Positions 12,001 through 27,000 are shown, counted from the first letter of the stretch. The stretch: 64,000 nucleotides of DNA from Rhabdornis inornatus (GCA_013397075.1 VWZS01002405.1:186001-250000), one strand, 5' to 3'. Program-made: numbers and translations. Notes: a model not told the origin generated them from the sequence alone.

Positions 12001-15000
12001 TTCAGAAGGGAATAGAGCTCTAATTTAGATAAGACCTTACAGATAAGTGTTGAAGAAAATACGTCTGTTTTCCTGTTGGAGAAGTAGAATCTATTAGTAA
12101 AGGTGGGACTGGGTTAGGATGGGGTGAAACATAACTTACAAAGACAAGAATTAACATTATACATAGTGTTTTGGTAATTAATACAGAAGTGGATCAGATG
12201 GGAGAACTTTTAAGAAGCAAATGGTATAGCTGGTGTTAGAACTGTGTTGTATGTGTATGCTTCTGAGAAAGTGTGAGGTTAGCAGTTCAGCGAGAAGAAT
12301 AAGGTAGGAATCCATGCAGATTAAATTTTGAAGGTAGATGTCACAAAGTTGCAGTCAAATGAGATGTCTGTCAAAAATCCTGGACCTGGGAAATAGGAAG
12401 AAGTATGGGTTTCAATCTCAACTCTTGTGTTTGTAGATTAAAGCAGACAAAAGCCTGTTGACCTTGCAGAACTGGTAAAAGCAGCACAGTTGCTGGCAGT
12501 GTAGTACACTTTGATAGAGAATTGGCTCTAGCTGTGGAAGATTAGAATAATCTTCGTCAGAAGGGTGAGTGGAATGAGATGAAAATTGCCTTTACTGACA
12601 GTGATGACTTTGCAGACCTGAAAGTCCTACTGTAGGATATAGTTGCCATTTACCAGATTCTAGAATTGGCACACATCTTAACTAGCAGTTACCTAATGTT
12701 GTCCTAGCACTTGCTGAGAAGCATCTAATTATTTGCGCTGTTAATGGTTTTGTGAATAAAATTGCTATGATTTGGTCAAAAACTTTGTGAAGGCTTAGAT
12801 CCATCTGAAGTAGTACCTTTCCAAAAGTTACTTAAAACCAGATATGCCATTGCAGCAGTATCTGGAGAGGAATAACCCTTTGAGGGCTTCTTGAGACCTC
12901 ATTTAACACTGAAGAATGGACAAAGTTGTTTTGAGTGTCCCTGTGTGTCTTGTATTCATAAGGTGTTGTCTGAATAGAAATTGTACATCAGTTTGCTTAC
13001 ATGTTTTTTTGGTGCTACTGCTTTCCTACCAAAGAAAAACAAAAACTAAATTAAATTTTTATAAAAATCTAACTAGTATAGCCTTTTAAAATTAGTATAG
13101 CACAGTATATTTATTTATGCATAAAACTTGTAAATATAATAGGTATACATATATAAATACACACACACACATACATACGTACATAAGTGTCCTTAGTTTT
13201 TCCTGCCCTGTAAAAAATCCTCGAAGAGGTTAAGGTATTTAAGTCCTGGTAACTAGACACTGTTTTGTACTTCATATAAATGTCTCTTAAAGTCTGTGTT
13301 TATTATGAAAGCGGAAGAAAATGACAGGATTATTTGCTTTACTAAAAGTGCACAACCGTGTGTGTTCAAAAGTAGTCTTACCTCCTTCTGCACTTTTTTG
13401 CCATTACAGTACTTTTCCATAGATTTCCGAGTGGTTTTGGTTGCAAGGTGTCTGTTTTCTTCCCTGCCCTCCCTGGCTTTTCTCTTGCAGTTTCAGAATA
13501 TATGATTTTAAATACATTACACTCCCAATGCCTGCTCAGTAGATTGTTTTCAGGATGTTCCAATAGATCAGAATGTCATACTCATTAAGCCATATGTGCC
13601 ATGCTGGCCACATAAGTCTTTAAGGGAGGTCAAGCTTTTCCTCTGAAAGTATTCATGTTATGGAACAAGATTAAGATTCCCTCTGGCAGGGAAGAGGCCA
13701 CAAGCAGATTACCACATAGGATACATTATGTGGCTACCTGCCTAGCTCTGAATAGGTTTACCTCTGCTGTAGTCAGCTTATCCCTTGAAGTGGATAGATT
13801 TTTTTTTTCTCTCTCGTTATATAAGGAGATTGTTAATTAACATAAACTAGATTAGGAACCTGCTGACTTCTACTTCATTTAACCAAAGGGGGGCTTAATT
13901 ATGCATTGACCATTTGAGATGCAGTTCCAAATCTATGTGGTTTGTGTGCAGTTCTTGCCATTGATACTTTTCTACAAATGTCGAAGTGAGGGATGTGCAC
14001 CTCTAACTGATACTGTATCACAATTGAACAGTGTTCAACAATTACTGTAGTCTCTAAGACAAGCTGGGAAATTGTAGTTAGGAGGGGAAGTTTCTTCATC
14101 AACAGTACTCAGTTTTATATGGGGGTGAAAAATTCTCAGAACTGGATAAAAGGTTCTTTAATATCAAGTAAATGTTAGTCAAGAATCTTGATGTACCTCA
14201 TTGCTTTTTATAAATTTTTATTTAAATTAGTAAATATTGAAGAGTAGAGCACCTTCCATCTGAAAGAAAGAAATGGCTAAAAATAATTTCTCTAATCTTG
14301 CTGGTCAGCGGACATTCTCTTAACACTGTTATTTTGATCTGTTGATGGACAGAAGATGTTTAAGTAAAGGTGAAGGAGATATGTTAAGAAGTTGCTGGAA
14401 TTTTTTTTTAATGTAATATTTTAATGTTATCGTGGGGTTGTTTCTGTGCCCACAAAAGTCTTCGAGGTCACTGCTGTGTGGGAGCAAGAATATAATTATT
14501 ATCTCTGCAAGAATGTAATTATTATCTCTGCTCAAGATGGGAGAAGAGAGAAATTCTTGTCTCACTGAACAGTGCAAGCAAAGCCTAAGAGTTAAAATTT
14601 GTCACCAGGTTTTCATCTGTTAAGTACCTGCAGAAGACTTGACAAAAGCTTACTTTTTATATGACCAGTTTATCAGGTTCTGAAGACCCCACCTTAAATG
14701 TGTGCAGTGAATTTCAGAATTGTAGATGATGATGTATGTAGCTGAATGAACTGTATTATGAACTTGCTTCCCATTGACCACGTGATAGTAGAGATAGCAA
14801 AAAGTCTAGAAACCGGGAGCTCCAGAGTTCTGTCAGTAGAGCTGGTTTTGATGTTTGTCAGCACTTTGAGTAGTGTTATCTTCCTTAGGAGGACACTGTT
14901 ACGTAGTATAGTTGCGTGAAGTCAGTAGACAAAGACATTGAACTTCCATACAACATTAAATTACAGCTTTTTTTAATAAATATCCATTTACATTTCTCCG

Positions 15001-18000
15001 TGGTAAGCAGAGCTTCCACTTGAATATCACAGGAGTTGTGTAATTAAATTCTTTAAAAATTGTAAATGTTAGAAAAATAGCTTTTGAATGTTAGGAAAAA
15101 TAGTTTTTGAATTGTAGTGTGTTGAATTTAATTTAATGACACCATTTTTTGTCTGCCCAACTACTGGTTACTCAGGGTATGCAAGTGTAAAGTAGCTATG
15201 GTGAGAGAGCAGCTTATGTATTTGTATTTGGTTGATCTGTGAAATGCTTTACTGGATCTGCAGCATCACCTGGGCATAGGTTTGTTCTAAGGCTACAGGA
15301 ATATATATCCCATTCTTTCTGACATGTAAATTAATTGCTCATTAATATCCTGAGTTAAAAAGAAATGTTTTCTTCCCTCACTTCTTACTTGGTGACAGTA
15401 TTTGATGACGGTGATGAGAAGACTCTGAGACGCTCTTCCCTGTGTTTAAAAGGAGAAAGACATTTTGCTGAGAGTGAGGTAATTCAAGAGTTTTTATATT
15501 ACAGCTTTTTATTTACAAAAATTTAAAAGTGATACTTTTATTACCTCAGTTTTAAGTGTGTCATGCGTATCCATGTAACTAAAATTGAGGGTTATGCAAA
15601 GTGCAGTCTACAGGGTCTGGCTTACTCTTTTTTAAAAACAAGTAATACAGTTAGGTTTCACCAAACTCTGTAAGTTAAGAAACAAAATCAGCGTTTTATC
15701 TTTTTCATTTTTGTATTATTGATAATTCATAGTTTGTAGATCACACAAAAAGCCTGCAATCACACAACTACTTCACATTGTATAAAAAATAATCTGGAAG
15801 TATTAGGAAAAAAAAAATCACAGTATACTTTTAATGTGAAAAGGAGTATAATTTATAACATAAAAAACTAATGTATGTGTTTCCACATAATAAAGTTCTG
15901 CATTTTTGATGGTCAAACCCAGTTTGTACTCGATGAAAGATAAATGCTTTTCTTTTAAATGGTGAATAATAAATTGCTGTTACTTGTTTATTTCGCAACT
16001 GCTGTCAGTATTTTTAAACTGGCTCGTGTCTTAGATGTGACTTGCACATTAAAAGTGTGCAAACATTTGTAGCACATTTCAAATAATTGGAATGAGAGTT
16101 ATTCCTTCATATTATTTAAGACAATCTGGACAGATGGGCAGATTTATGTCAACATGTTTGTTTATTGGACAGCTACTGATGATGGGTTTTTTTGCTCTGT
16201 GTAAGTGTGCTGTTATTGCAGTCAGCTGAGTTTGTTGTTTGTGTGCTGCATTCTTGTGAAGGTTCAGGTATTTTCTAGAATCCTAAATCAGGATTAAACG
16301 TATGTAAAGGTGGGAGCCTAATTAGATGCCTAAATCTAGATTTGGATAGAAGTGCTATAATTTTAAAGATTGTGGTATTCCTTCAATTACTTCTTTGTTA
16401 TTAATGATAAGCCCAACTGAAGATTGGATTTCTCCTGTTCCATAAATACTATTTTAATATGGTTTCGGGAGTATTATCTTAGAGTACATGGGTTGAAAAT
16501 TGTGGTCTACATATATTGCTTTGTGACTTTTGTTTGGCTGAATGAGAGTAATTCGGATTATTTTGTCAGATTCAAAGGAACCTTACATTCAGATGACTGT
16601 TACTTCTTATTTTATCATCTTTTTTATCATCTAAGCTTTTGATATTTTGCCAGAAGTCACTGATTTGCAATTCACTGTCACCAGCTCTGAATGAAACATG
16701 TTGTACATTTCTAATAATTACCTTGTAATTGCACAGCTACTCAGCAGGGAAAATTGCATCTCAAATTTCTTTTATAATTAGGCCAGTGCCCCACAGTTGT
16801 CTTGTTCTGATACAGCTACCCAAATCTGTAGTGTAGAATCTTTCAGGATGACCACCACACTCAGAAGAAATCACACATTTATTTTTCGATTCTAAAAAGC
16901 TGGTTTTATTGTCCCTAAGTGAATTCTGTCTGAGACAGAATACTTTTGAGATGCTCTTTGGTGTTGCACATTTTAAAATTCAGACATGACAATGAAGGTG
17001 AAGTAAGAGGACTATATTTAATTTGGAAGGCTTTCTACCTTCTTTCAAGGAACAATAATAAGTGGCTGTACAAAAAATTCTTGTGTACCAGAAGCCTTCA
17101 AATCTGGAATGATGCTCATTTAAACAGGTAACAGCAGGCTTAAGGAGAGAAGCTACTGCATGTCCATGAATTCCTTCTGTTGAAGGATTCTTCCTGAAGA
17201 GGGAAAGTTCTTTCTTTCCCTCTGTTTTTGTTTTGAGGCTGATAAAGCATCAATTAGCACCCTCCAATTATCAATATAACAGCCTCTTCAAAATTGTTTT
17301 AGAATCTCTCTGACATATCGAAGTATGAATTACTAACAAAAAATACAAATAAGTTGTCATGTTTGCTGCTGTTAAGTGATCTTGCTGTTTCATTTCAAAG
17401 GAGAGCTTTATTCATTTTTAAGTAGATAATTCGGTATTTAGCCTAATGATAGGATTGGCAGAGAATTAATCTGATAGAGATGGAATATGCCAGGTGAGCA
17501 GGATACCTGACACTTAATCCTCTGTGTTTTGATGGTCCAAATGCAGGACTTCTGGAAAGAATTGTCTGTATGTGTTTGACAAAAGTTAATTATGCAGAGG
17601 TGCAGAGAAAGTGTTGAATAAAACTGCAAAACAAAACACATTCCTTTTTTTAAATCTAAGCATGACATGTATGATGTACGTTCTGTATTTCTTTTCTAAT
17701 GACAAAGTCTCTATTCACAAAAATTGCTTCAGTGAGGCAGATGGTTTGGAGAATAACTTATGCCAGGTTTTTCTTATGTATATGCATATGTATTTTTTCA
17801 TTTCAACAGACATTAGATCAGCTTCCACTCACCAATCCTGAACACTTTGGGACTCCTGTTATAGGAAAGAAAACAAACAGGGGAAGGAGATCCAATCATA
17901 TGTAAGTTAAATATTTTGATATCTGTGCTGTGTGTAATCATTTCTGAACCTTTCAGTGTGTGCCAAGTTTTATTATTTGTATGTTCAGGCTCCTCTTAAT

Positions 18001-21000
18001 GAAAAAAACAGGAGGCCGGATGAAAAATATTGTTTAGCACTCAGTTTGAAAGTCAGGTTCATGTTTATTGTTGGATGCAAGCACTTCAAGTCGTCATGTA
18101 ATCAGTATTTAAAATAGTACCAGGTATAGGCAAGAGCTTTTTCTTGGTTTAAAAAAAAAAAAAGGGTGGCATCCCAAATGGAAATGTGATGTTAAATTAT
18201 ATTGACAAACATCTTTGTAGTGTTGTAAATGTGTTGGACTCAAGCTAAAATAATTACAGTGCAGTCTTTGTCCAGCTGCTAGTCAGTCTGTGGAAGGCCC
18301 CAGAATCCTCCTATAGATCTTTGGTTTCTCAATACAGGGTCTCTGAAGGGCTTTTAGAAATAAATGAACGGTATTACTGAATTACAGAATGGGTCAGGCT
18401 GGAAGGGACCACAGTGGGGCACCTGGTCCAACCTCCCTGCTCAAGCAGGGCCATCCTAGAGCACCTGGCACAGGATTGTGTCCAGATGGTTCTTGAGCAT
18501 CTGCAGTGAGGGAGACTCCACAACCTCTCTGGACAATCTGCTCCAGTGCTCGGTCACCTGCACAGTGAAGAAATTCATCCTCATATCCATGTGGAACTTC
18601 CTTTGCAACAGTTTCGTCCCACTGCTTCTAGTGTAGTTTGCAACAAAATTTACTGATATAAAAACAAAGTTCAAGATTGCTCAGGTGCCAAAATTCTTGA
18701 TATCCCTGGTCTTGATAAACCAGTGTTACGTAGTCCAGTGTCTCTTTGTTGTTTGTGGGTGGGTTGTGAGGTTGTTTTGTGTGTGGGGGGGGTTTATGTG
18801 GGGTTTTTTTGCCTGTTGGCTTAAAATCTTTAGGTGTAGTGGTTTTCATGCTTGGGTTACCTTTTTGCACTTTTTAATAGCTTGAAATAAATGTTGCCCT
18901 GTATATGTAGAGGAACTATGAATTTACTCAGAAAGTTCCTAATTTGTGAGATAGTGAAGGAAAAAGCTGAAAAAAAACTGGCATTACCACAGAGAATGTG
19001 ATTGTAGCATCATTGGTGTCTCTCACTGGGTTGTACAGTACATTATTATGTCAGAAGCAACACACTTACCTTTATCTTACAGTTAATACTGAGTTAACTG
19101 AGTTTAAAGACACGCCAGTATCTGTGCAATTTGAGTTAGGAAGTAGTCTCTCCAAAATAGTTCTGGCTTTCTCTTTAGTCTTTGACTTTTTTCTCTTCCT
19201 ACAAGAGATACTTGAGCTCCAGAAAGCAGCCTGAAAGACTTTAATGTATTTTAAAAGAAACCATCATTAAAAAAAGAATGTTGAGGGGAAAAAAAATTAA
19301 CCAAAACAATGCTAAGCCAAGACAATTATCATCACTGGAAATAACATAAATCTAAGTTGAAGAAAAGGAAATTCTCCTTAAACTGTCCATCAGCTGTCTT
19401 CTGTTATGCAAATGGTAACTGAGGTTTTTGTTAATACTGAATTTTATACTCAAAAGCAGTTATGTGACCAATGGAAGGTAGCTTTTAAAGTAATGGTGGT
19501 TGTGCTCATTGAAGATGCTGTATATTTTCTGAGGATTAACCTTTGAAGCGACTGTTAAAAAAGATACATAGAGAGCATCAAGAGGGTTTGTTGTTTTTTT
19601 TGTTTTGTTTGTTTGTTTTTGGTTGCAGGTAATTTTAGTTGGACTAGTTTTTACATTTAGATTCCTCGTATGGTTAAAAACAGATGCAGCTTTGAACAGT
19701 CAAAACAATGAGCCAGAACCCTTTTAAATGAAAATGCATTTGCACCTTGGCCCATCTACTTGCATTCCAACACTTCATTCAATGTGAAATTGAAACAGTC
19801 ATAGAAATGCTTCACTGCGCATCTTTAAAGAACTGTTTAAGGATAAATAGAGTTTCTCTTTGCTATTCATCTTTGTATCTGATGTTTCTTCTTCAGAGAT
19901 CTGTCCTCTCTCAAAATAGCTTTCCATTCTGTGTGATTGTTAAAGTAAAAGCATAGAGAGATTAAGAAGGAAAACCAAAACAGTTTAGCTTAACATTGGT
20001 CCAAAACTACAGCAGTATTTTCGAACAGTGTTTATGTAGGGCAGAATGGTTTCACTTTGAATACCTGGACAATACATTTCTCTTCCTCCATATGGGTGCG
20101 TGGTGGTGGTTTGGTTGGTTTTTACGTGTATTACTAGTAAATGTGCATTTCTGAGTTTGTAATGTTTGAATCATTAATATAATATAATTATAAATACTTT
20201 ATTCATTTTTTTTACCAAAACACCTAACAGGCAATTCAAGTCACTGTTATTTATGCCTCTTTGATAATTAGGTTTGGATCTCCTGTAATTATCAAAAGCA
20301 AGTTTTGAATAGTTGAGTTTTAAGTCTCTTTCTGTTGTTTAGTCCTGAAGAAGAATCTTCATCCTCTTCCAGCGATGAAGATGAAGATGATAGGAAACAA
20401 AGTGATGAGTTGCTAGGAAAAGTTGTGTGCGTGGACTGCTTCAGTGTGGATAAAAAGAAAGCTCTGTGGTTTCCAGCCTTGGTAAGAGTTTCATTTTTAT
20501 TATAATTTTGTACAGCTTTTATAATTTTCTAGGCACCAAAGAAAGGTGTGGGGTTTTTTCATTTTGGTGTTTTTTATTAGAACTTATTATGTTTTTTCAG
20601 ATTGGCCTGTACAATAACAGGCAAAGAGAATATATCTAGATATGTTTGTTTAAAAAAAAGGGATTGCTAACATGGCCTTAGTTTTTTGAAACAGCCAGAG
20701 CTTGTTGACCTGATTGTAGCTCAGCAGTATGTTCAGTACTATTGGACTAGAATTTCAGGGCTTTTTTCCTAGGCTATTGCATGTCGATTTTCCAAATTAC
20801 TGAGTTTTATCAAGGAAGGAAGTATAAAGTACAAAGGGAGGGGAAGTTTAGTGATGACATAGACATGATTTTTCAACATTCAATATAAACACATTGGATA
20901 ATAAAATCAAATGCTTTTTTCTTGGTTGCTACAGTAGGTAGTGGAAAATTGACCATAAATTTACTTTAAAATGACATTGTAACCTTTTGGTACCAGTATT

Positions 21001-24000
21001 TTTTTTCTTCCTTTATTCTGGTTTAAAGACACTTTGAAAGAAATAAACTTCTAAAAAATAAATCACAGCTAGTTAGTGATTGCGTGTAGACTCAGTGATT
21101 GATATATTTGGAAATTAATATATTTCTACATGTGGTACCTCCTACTACCATGCTTTTTCACTTTTACTTTATTTTTAATTGTAAATATTTGATTAATTCC
21201 TCCCTGGCCATGAAAGCTTAACACTTCTATCTAATTTCAGGAAGACTTGTGTTCTGCTTTTAAAATTATGCCATACAGTAAGATTTAACTCCTCTTAGTA
21301 TGTGAAATAGCTCTCAGTTGCAGCTTTCTGCTTGTCAGCTTCTGTGTCTTGTAATGCAGTACATTTACTAGCTTTATAGTAGGAGTTCTTTTGGGGAAGT
21401 TTGTGGAAGAGAAGGTGTCATGGTTTTGATTTGCCAATTAAGATATACTCATTTTCTGTTGTGAGACAGAACCAGGAGTAGAAGCAAGGCAGGCCTAAAG
21501 CTTAAGAAGGTATAAAAAGAAATTTATTAACTACACAAAGGGAAAAAAAACCTCAGAATAAGATTGTCAGACCACTCTTTCCTTCCCTTTCTCAACCTTC
21601 ATAACAATGAAACAAACATACAAGAAACTGCTTCAATTAATTCCCAACTCAAACAGTCCCTTCTTCCGTTCACTTTGGAGTGAGAAGCTTCCTCTTGTTA
21701 GGCTATAGGGATTTTTTCCACAAGAAAGTAGAAAACAGTCTTTTCGTGGTTTCACTTTCACGATTCTGCATCCGCCCGGTATCTGCAGTCGTGGCACTCC
21801 TCCCAACTCCACAGCCTTCCCAAAGCTGTACTTGTGGGTCAATGGTCAAAATACATGGGGTATTACTTTTAAGAATGAAATGTTCCAAAGCAAAGGTTCT
21901 CTTCATCTCTTTTCTCTCTGTTCATGCTTCATTCTCTGAAAACCGAGACTCCCCTTCTTTCCTCGGGACAACAGATTCTCAACACAGGTGCTTTTGGTCA
22001 AATGATTTATCAAATGGAACGTTTCCAACCCCCCCATGTCTTTCTCCATGGTTTATAGGAATATTCAGTACATCAGTTCATCCCTACAATCTTACAAAAG
22101 GATTTTCAGCCATTTTCACAGCATCTCCTCATTCTCCTTCCATCTAAAAAACTTAAGACTTAGCTTTTGCTTCACTGACTTCAGAGTATCTCCTTTTTCC
22201 TTTTCACTCCAGGGAGGATTGAAAAAGTCCGCAAGTCTCATCTGAACATTAAAAGAGTTAAGATTTTTGCACAGGGAAAAGAAAAAAAAAAAAAGGCCAC
22301 AGTGCTGGAGCTTTGCCAGGATCTCAGAAACCAGCCACGCTGGGGAAGGGGGGGAGAAAGCGGCTGGGATTTTTATATTAGTTTGAGTCTCTCTGGTCAC
22401 TGTCCATGGCCACCCCCCTTCTCTCCCTCTCTGCCAGGCCATGCCAGCTCCCCAGACAGGTGGCCCGGCCCGGCCCCCTGCCAGGCCCACAGGCCTGCAG
22501 TGGAGCCAGGCCAGGGCCCTGTTACCTGCACTGCTGCCGGAAAAGCCAAGAGGGCTCAGTTCCGGATTACCTCCTTCAAAATGTGTGTTCACGGGGCAAA
22601 CTAACTTTCTCCAAATGGTTCTTCACGCTGTCAATAACCAAACCAGCCTCCAATTGGTCACTATCAACCCTCAGGGGAGTACTCATAGAGAAAACTCCTC
22701 TTTGAGTTTTTCCTCCCCAGGTCAAACTACGACAGGAGTCACTGAAATCTTTTTTACAAGGGAGAGGGCAGAATGTACAGCATGGAGATACCATGTTTAC
22801 AACAGGTAGCTTTAAGGGAAGTTTTCAGTGATGAACAAGAAAAATTGAGGTGTTTCTTTGCTGAAAGCTGTCATCAGGATGATGCAGTATCACCTGTCTC
22901 CCAGTTCGCTCAGACAAGTGGTCAGTGAAACTGGCTTGAGCAGTTTTGTGTCACATTGCTGAGTTTGCCTTTCTGGTCATGCCCATGACAGATACCAGTT
23001 TCCATGGCATGCTCTCAGAGGGGTTGAGCTTGTTTGTGACTAGTGTAGTGCTGCTCAGAATGGCTGTGGGTCAGACTTAAGGTCCTCCTTAAAGAGGAGC
23101 TCAATTGTTACTTCTGCTCCAAAGGTATACTAAAGATATGCAGTTATTCCTTTGGCTTTCTTTTGAAGATTGGAATAGCTTCTTCTTCTTCATGGAAAGC
23201 TTCCTGCAACAAATGAAAAGCAGCAGGGGGATAAAGTTTGAGGGTGAAGCTTGTTAACTCTGAAATAGCTTATCCTAGATTAACTCTTACTTTAGTAATC
23301 AGGTTTATAGCTCTGCAAACAAACATCATACTGCATTTAACCAAAAAACTTGTGCCAAAGGATAGATTTATACCTCAAATAGCTGCTTTTTTTTGGTTTG
23401 GCTTGGTTTTCTTTGTTATAATCCCTTCCCCAGTAGCTATGCCTCTTGGTTTTTTTTACCTTGTAAGCAGGTTTCTTCTATGGTATCAACAAAGTAATCT
23501 TATCTTATTACTGATAAATTTTGCATTAACTTTGTATTATGGTAATTACATGAATAATGTAATGAAAATTCAGGTTTAATGTGCTGAAGAATGTGTATCT
23601 CAGCATTATTTCTTAATAATGATGCTATGTACAGATACTTTGTGTATAAGCACAGAGGACATTGTTCAAATTTATAATGTGAAAGCAAGTTCAGGGATTA
23701 GTCTAAACCTTTACAGCAAGTAACAATTAAGATTAGTAGTGAAAACGAAGTTCTTTAGAGATCAGTCCTATAACCAGATAGATTATCACTTATGAATTTG
23801 AAACTGTAGAAGTCTTAATTTGGTAAAAATTATTATGAGGACTCAGTGATTGACTACATTGTTTTAATCCTGCATTCATGTTTGGGTTGGTGGGGGGGTT
23901 TGTTTGTTTGTTCTTGTTAGTTCTTTGGGGAAGGGGTAAGTACAGTGACTAACTGGAATGTAAAAGGGTCTAACAGTTGCTCCTTGTGTCTAAGAGTATG

Positions 24001-27000
24001 ATTTAGTAAGCCTTATAGCATTGCTTAGTTTTAATGTGTACTTAAAGGCTTTTGAAAGGTGCAGTGAGGAAATCTGCCTGCAGCATTTTCAGAAAATTGA
24101 GTTTACATAGGATCATCTCTTTCATCCTCATATGACTCCAGTGGAGTTTGTTTTGCAAGGAAATTGAGAAAACTTGATTCAGGCAAAATTGAGGTGATGT
24201 TGCTTGATGTAAAGGAACTAGATGAATTTATGGTAAGCTGTTTTCCAACATCTGAATGTATTTCTGACTACTAAGATCTTGATGGTTTTAGAAAACCAGT
24301 AGCTAAAGCCTGAAGAACCTTTCTCCATCTTTAAAGAGCTAGGAGTTTGCACTTGTCAGTTTAAAATAGAGGATGATAATCGTTGGCTTCTGCCCTGACA
24401 TTGCAAACTATATCTCAAGCTTAATTTCAATTAGAAAGTTGTAGTTTTCTAAAGTAACTTTTTGTAGACCATAGAATGCACTGAATTTTGAAACTTGGTC
24501 TGTTAAATTTTTGTCTTGAGGAGCATATTTAGCCTATGCTTTGTGATACGTAAGTCTATTTATTTCCAAATCACTTAAAGCTTTTGACTTTAGCTCCTAA
24601 AATGCTGCATAAGCAGTGACTTATGTAAGGCGGCGAAAAAAACCAGCTTTTGCCATTTAGTATCTTTGTATTTGGTGGAAAATTAGGACTCAAAGGCAAA
24701 AGCTGGTATAAAAGCGGTATTTGCCTGGGCTGACTTAGGGCTACAGTCATTTGCTGCTCCTTGAGGTTTTGTAGCAGCCAGAATTTTCCTAACTTTCAGG
24801 GAACTATGCACATTATGAGACATCAATGAGTGATGAAGAGGGGTTGCTTTTCTGTTTTGTATCTCTGGCAATTATGTGTATATATGTGTATATATATATA
24901 TACACACACACGTGTATATGTGTGTATATATATGTAGTGGCTTGTATACTGGTTTAAAAAAACTTAAATAGCTTTTCAAATTACAACAAATGATTAATAT
25001 GTTTTCTCAGTGCTAGACTTGATTAATGTACTTCTTGAATTAAAGAACCTATCATAATACTTGTACTTGAGGTGCTCTTCTCTCCTAGGCAGATTATTTG
25101 TAAGTCTTCCCTCATAAAATTGCATTTCATAAATCCTGTTAGCTTTTGGTTTTGACACTGTGTGTGATCACGTCCTTGGTGTTTTCAGAAGTCTCTAAGT
25201 CAGGTGGCAGCACTTGGTGAAATTTCTGTCCTTTTAGGATGAGGAGTAGAATCAGCTGTAGAGGCATGACTGACGTTTTGTCAGAATGCTGTTCTTACGT
25301 TTCTGGCAGCAGCCGTCACTTTCCCTCTAGGAATGAGCATGACCTCATGCATTCAGTAATTTCAGGAGGTCAGCCCTTCTGTGTTTTGAGGGATCTCACT
25401 TGCTCTCATCTCAGGGTTGCCAATGAGAAATGAGCACAAAAGCATTTAGAAAAGCACTGGTATTTACTGTTACTCTCGTTTTAGCTTTTTCTCTCTAAAC
25501 TTTGCAATTGTAATATCTTTGCAGGTGGTTTGCCCAGATTGTAGTGATGATATTGCGGTGAAAAAAGACAATATTCTTGTTCGCTCGTTCAAGGATGGCA
25601 AATTGTGAGTAGGAATGTAGAGTTTGATAATTGAACAAAATTTATACCTCTAGTGAAATGTAGTATGGGATGTGTTGGGTAAAGTACTGTTAACATCAGT
25701 AAGCTCAGTAAGTTCCTGCCAAGATTTTTCTAATGTTTGAAAAACCGTTAACAGCCTACATGGTGATGAAATTAGTCTTGAACTTTGTCATTATTAGTAA
25801 TGGGATGCATGCATCTATCTCTTTTGATTTCATTGTTAAAATTGTGGCAAACACAGCAGTATTACATGACTTCAGGAATGGCCTGGAACTCTTTCCTGCT
25901 GGTTGGAATAGAGTAGTGCTTTTCAGGGATGTGGCTGTAAGCTTATCCAGCTACAGAAGGGTCTGTGGGGATGTGTGCATACCTGCACGTACACCACATG
26001 CACACACAGAAATCCTCTTTCTTGTTTGAAGGTAGTAAGGCATATGTTTATCTCAGTATAGACTGCAACTGCATCTTTATCGTGCTACAATGCTACTCAA
26101 AGTAGGAAAAAGGATAGAGAAACATAGAAAACCAGACTGTCTGGTATTTGCAACAAAACAAAGAACTTTGTGATCTTAAACTCACAACAATAGAATTCTT
26201 TTTCTAGGTTTTAGTTTTTATTCAAAAGTTGCAGCTATTTATTGTGGTTCAGTTTAGCAGAATGTTTTGCAGGAAGGATATTGAAATATTTAACAGTTTT
26301 GTTGTGATTTAATTACTTTCTAAGGCTAGGGTATTGCTTTACTATTTGATAGTTTTTCAGGCATCAGTGCACATCATCCAAGAAGCACACATGAGATGTG
26401 TGCACACAAGCACATACCCACCCCCCAATCTTCCAGACCTGCAATTCAGATTTGCTTCCTTGGTTATAGACAAAGTAGAAATCAGAAAGTGCTTTGTTCT
26501 TTCAATTTGGAAGTCTTTAATTTCGTAGTGACAATTTACACTTAATACTAATTTATGTTTTAAGCAAGGCAAGGTTCTAAATTAATGTGAAATTAATTTG
26601 AGGGTTTAAAGTATTACATATATGGGAGATTCCAGAAACTACCTGTTTGTGGAAGTAGCATGCTTTCTTTAGTAGGCAGTGAATGTATATAGTCTAATCA
26701 ATTCAATATAAAAGTTTTGGTTTTGATCCACTGACTAATACTGTACCAGACTAGCACTATAGAATTGTCAGGATATACTTCATGTGCATCTTATGTATGT
26801 TTAGTAAGTGCAATATAATCTTAGTGGTAGCTCTGTATTGTATAGTTAGTTTACCTTTAAAATATTTTAATTTTTTTTAACACTTTCTAAATTATCCAGT
26901 GTTTCTGTGCCAAGAAAAGATGTCCGGGAAATCAGTGAAACTTCACCAAAGCCCGACGCTTTGTTAAAACAAGGTAAAAATAACTTTCTGTGAGAAACAC

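Larger units (their letters stand above)
20482..25524 (+). other. ARID4B: Intron (5043 bp) with LTR-like insertion
   Basis: This GT-AG intron ends TTTGCAG. It holds an LTR-like block (21416-22804), a 13-bp perfect inverted repeat (24642-24707) and a TG/TA/CA microsatellite (24874-24935). The remainder is AT-rich without recognisable features. Confidence 0.8.

Noticed and set aside
18456..18870. Minus-strand frames over the CR1 fragment and G-rich sequence
   Set aside because: The sequence is the degenerate CR1 3' end plus low-complexity DNA. No intact CR1 protein domain is present.
21680..22809. Several open frames of 99-158 codons in the LTR-like block as genes
   Set aside because: They overlap on both strands, lack any recognised retroviral or host domain, and coincide with G+C-richer repeat-like sequence.
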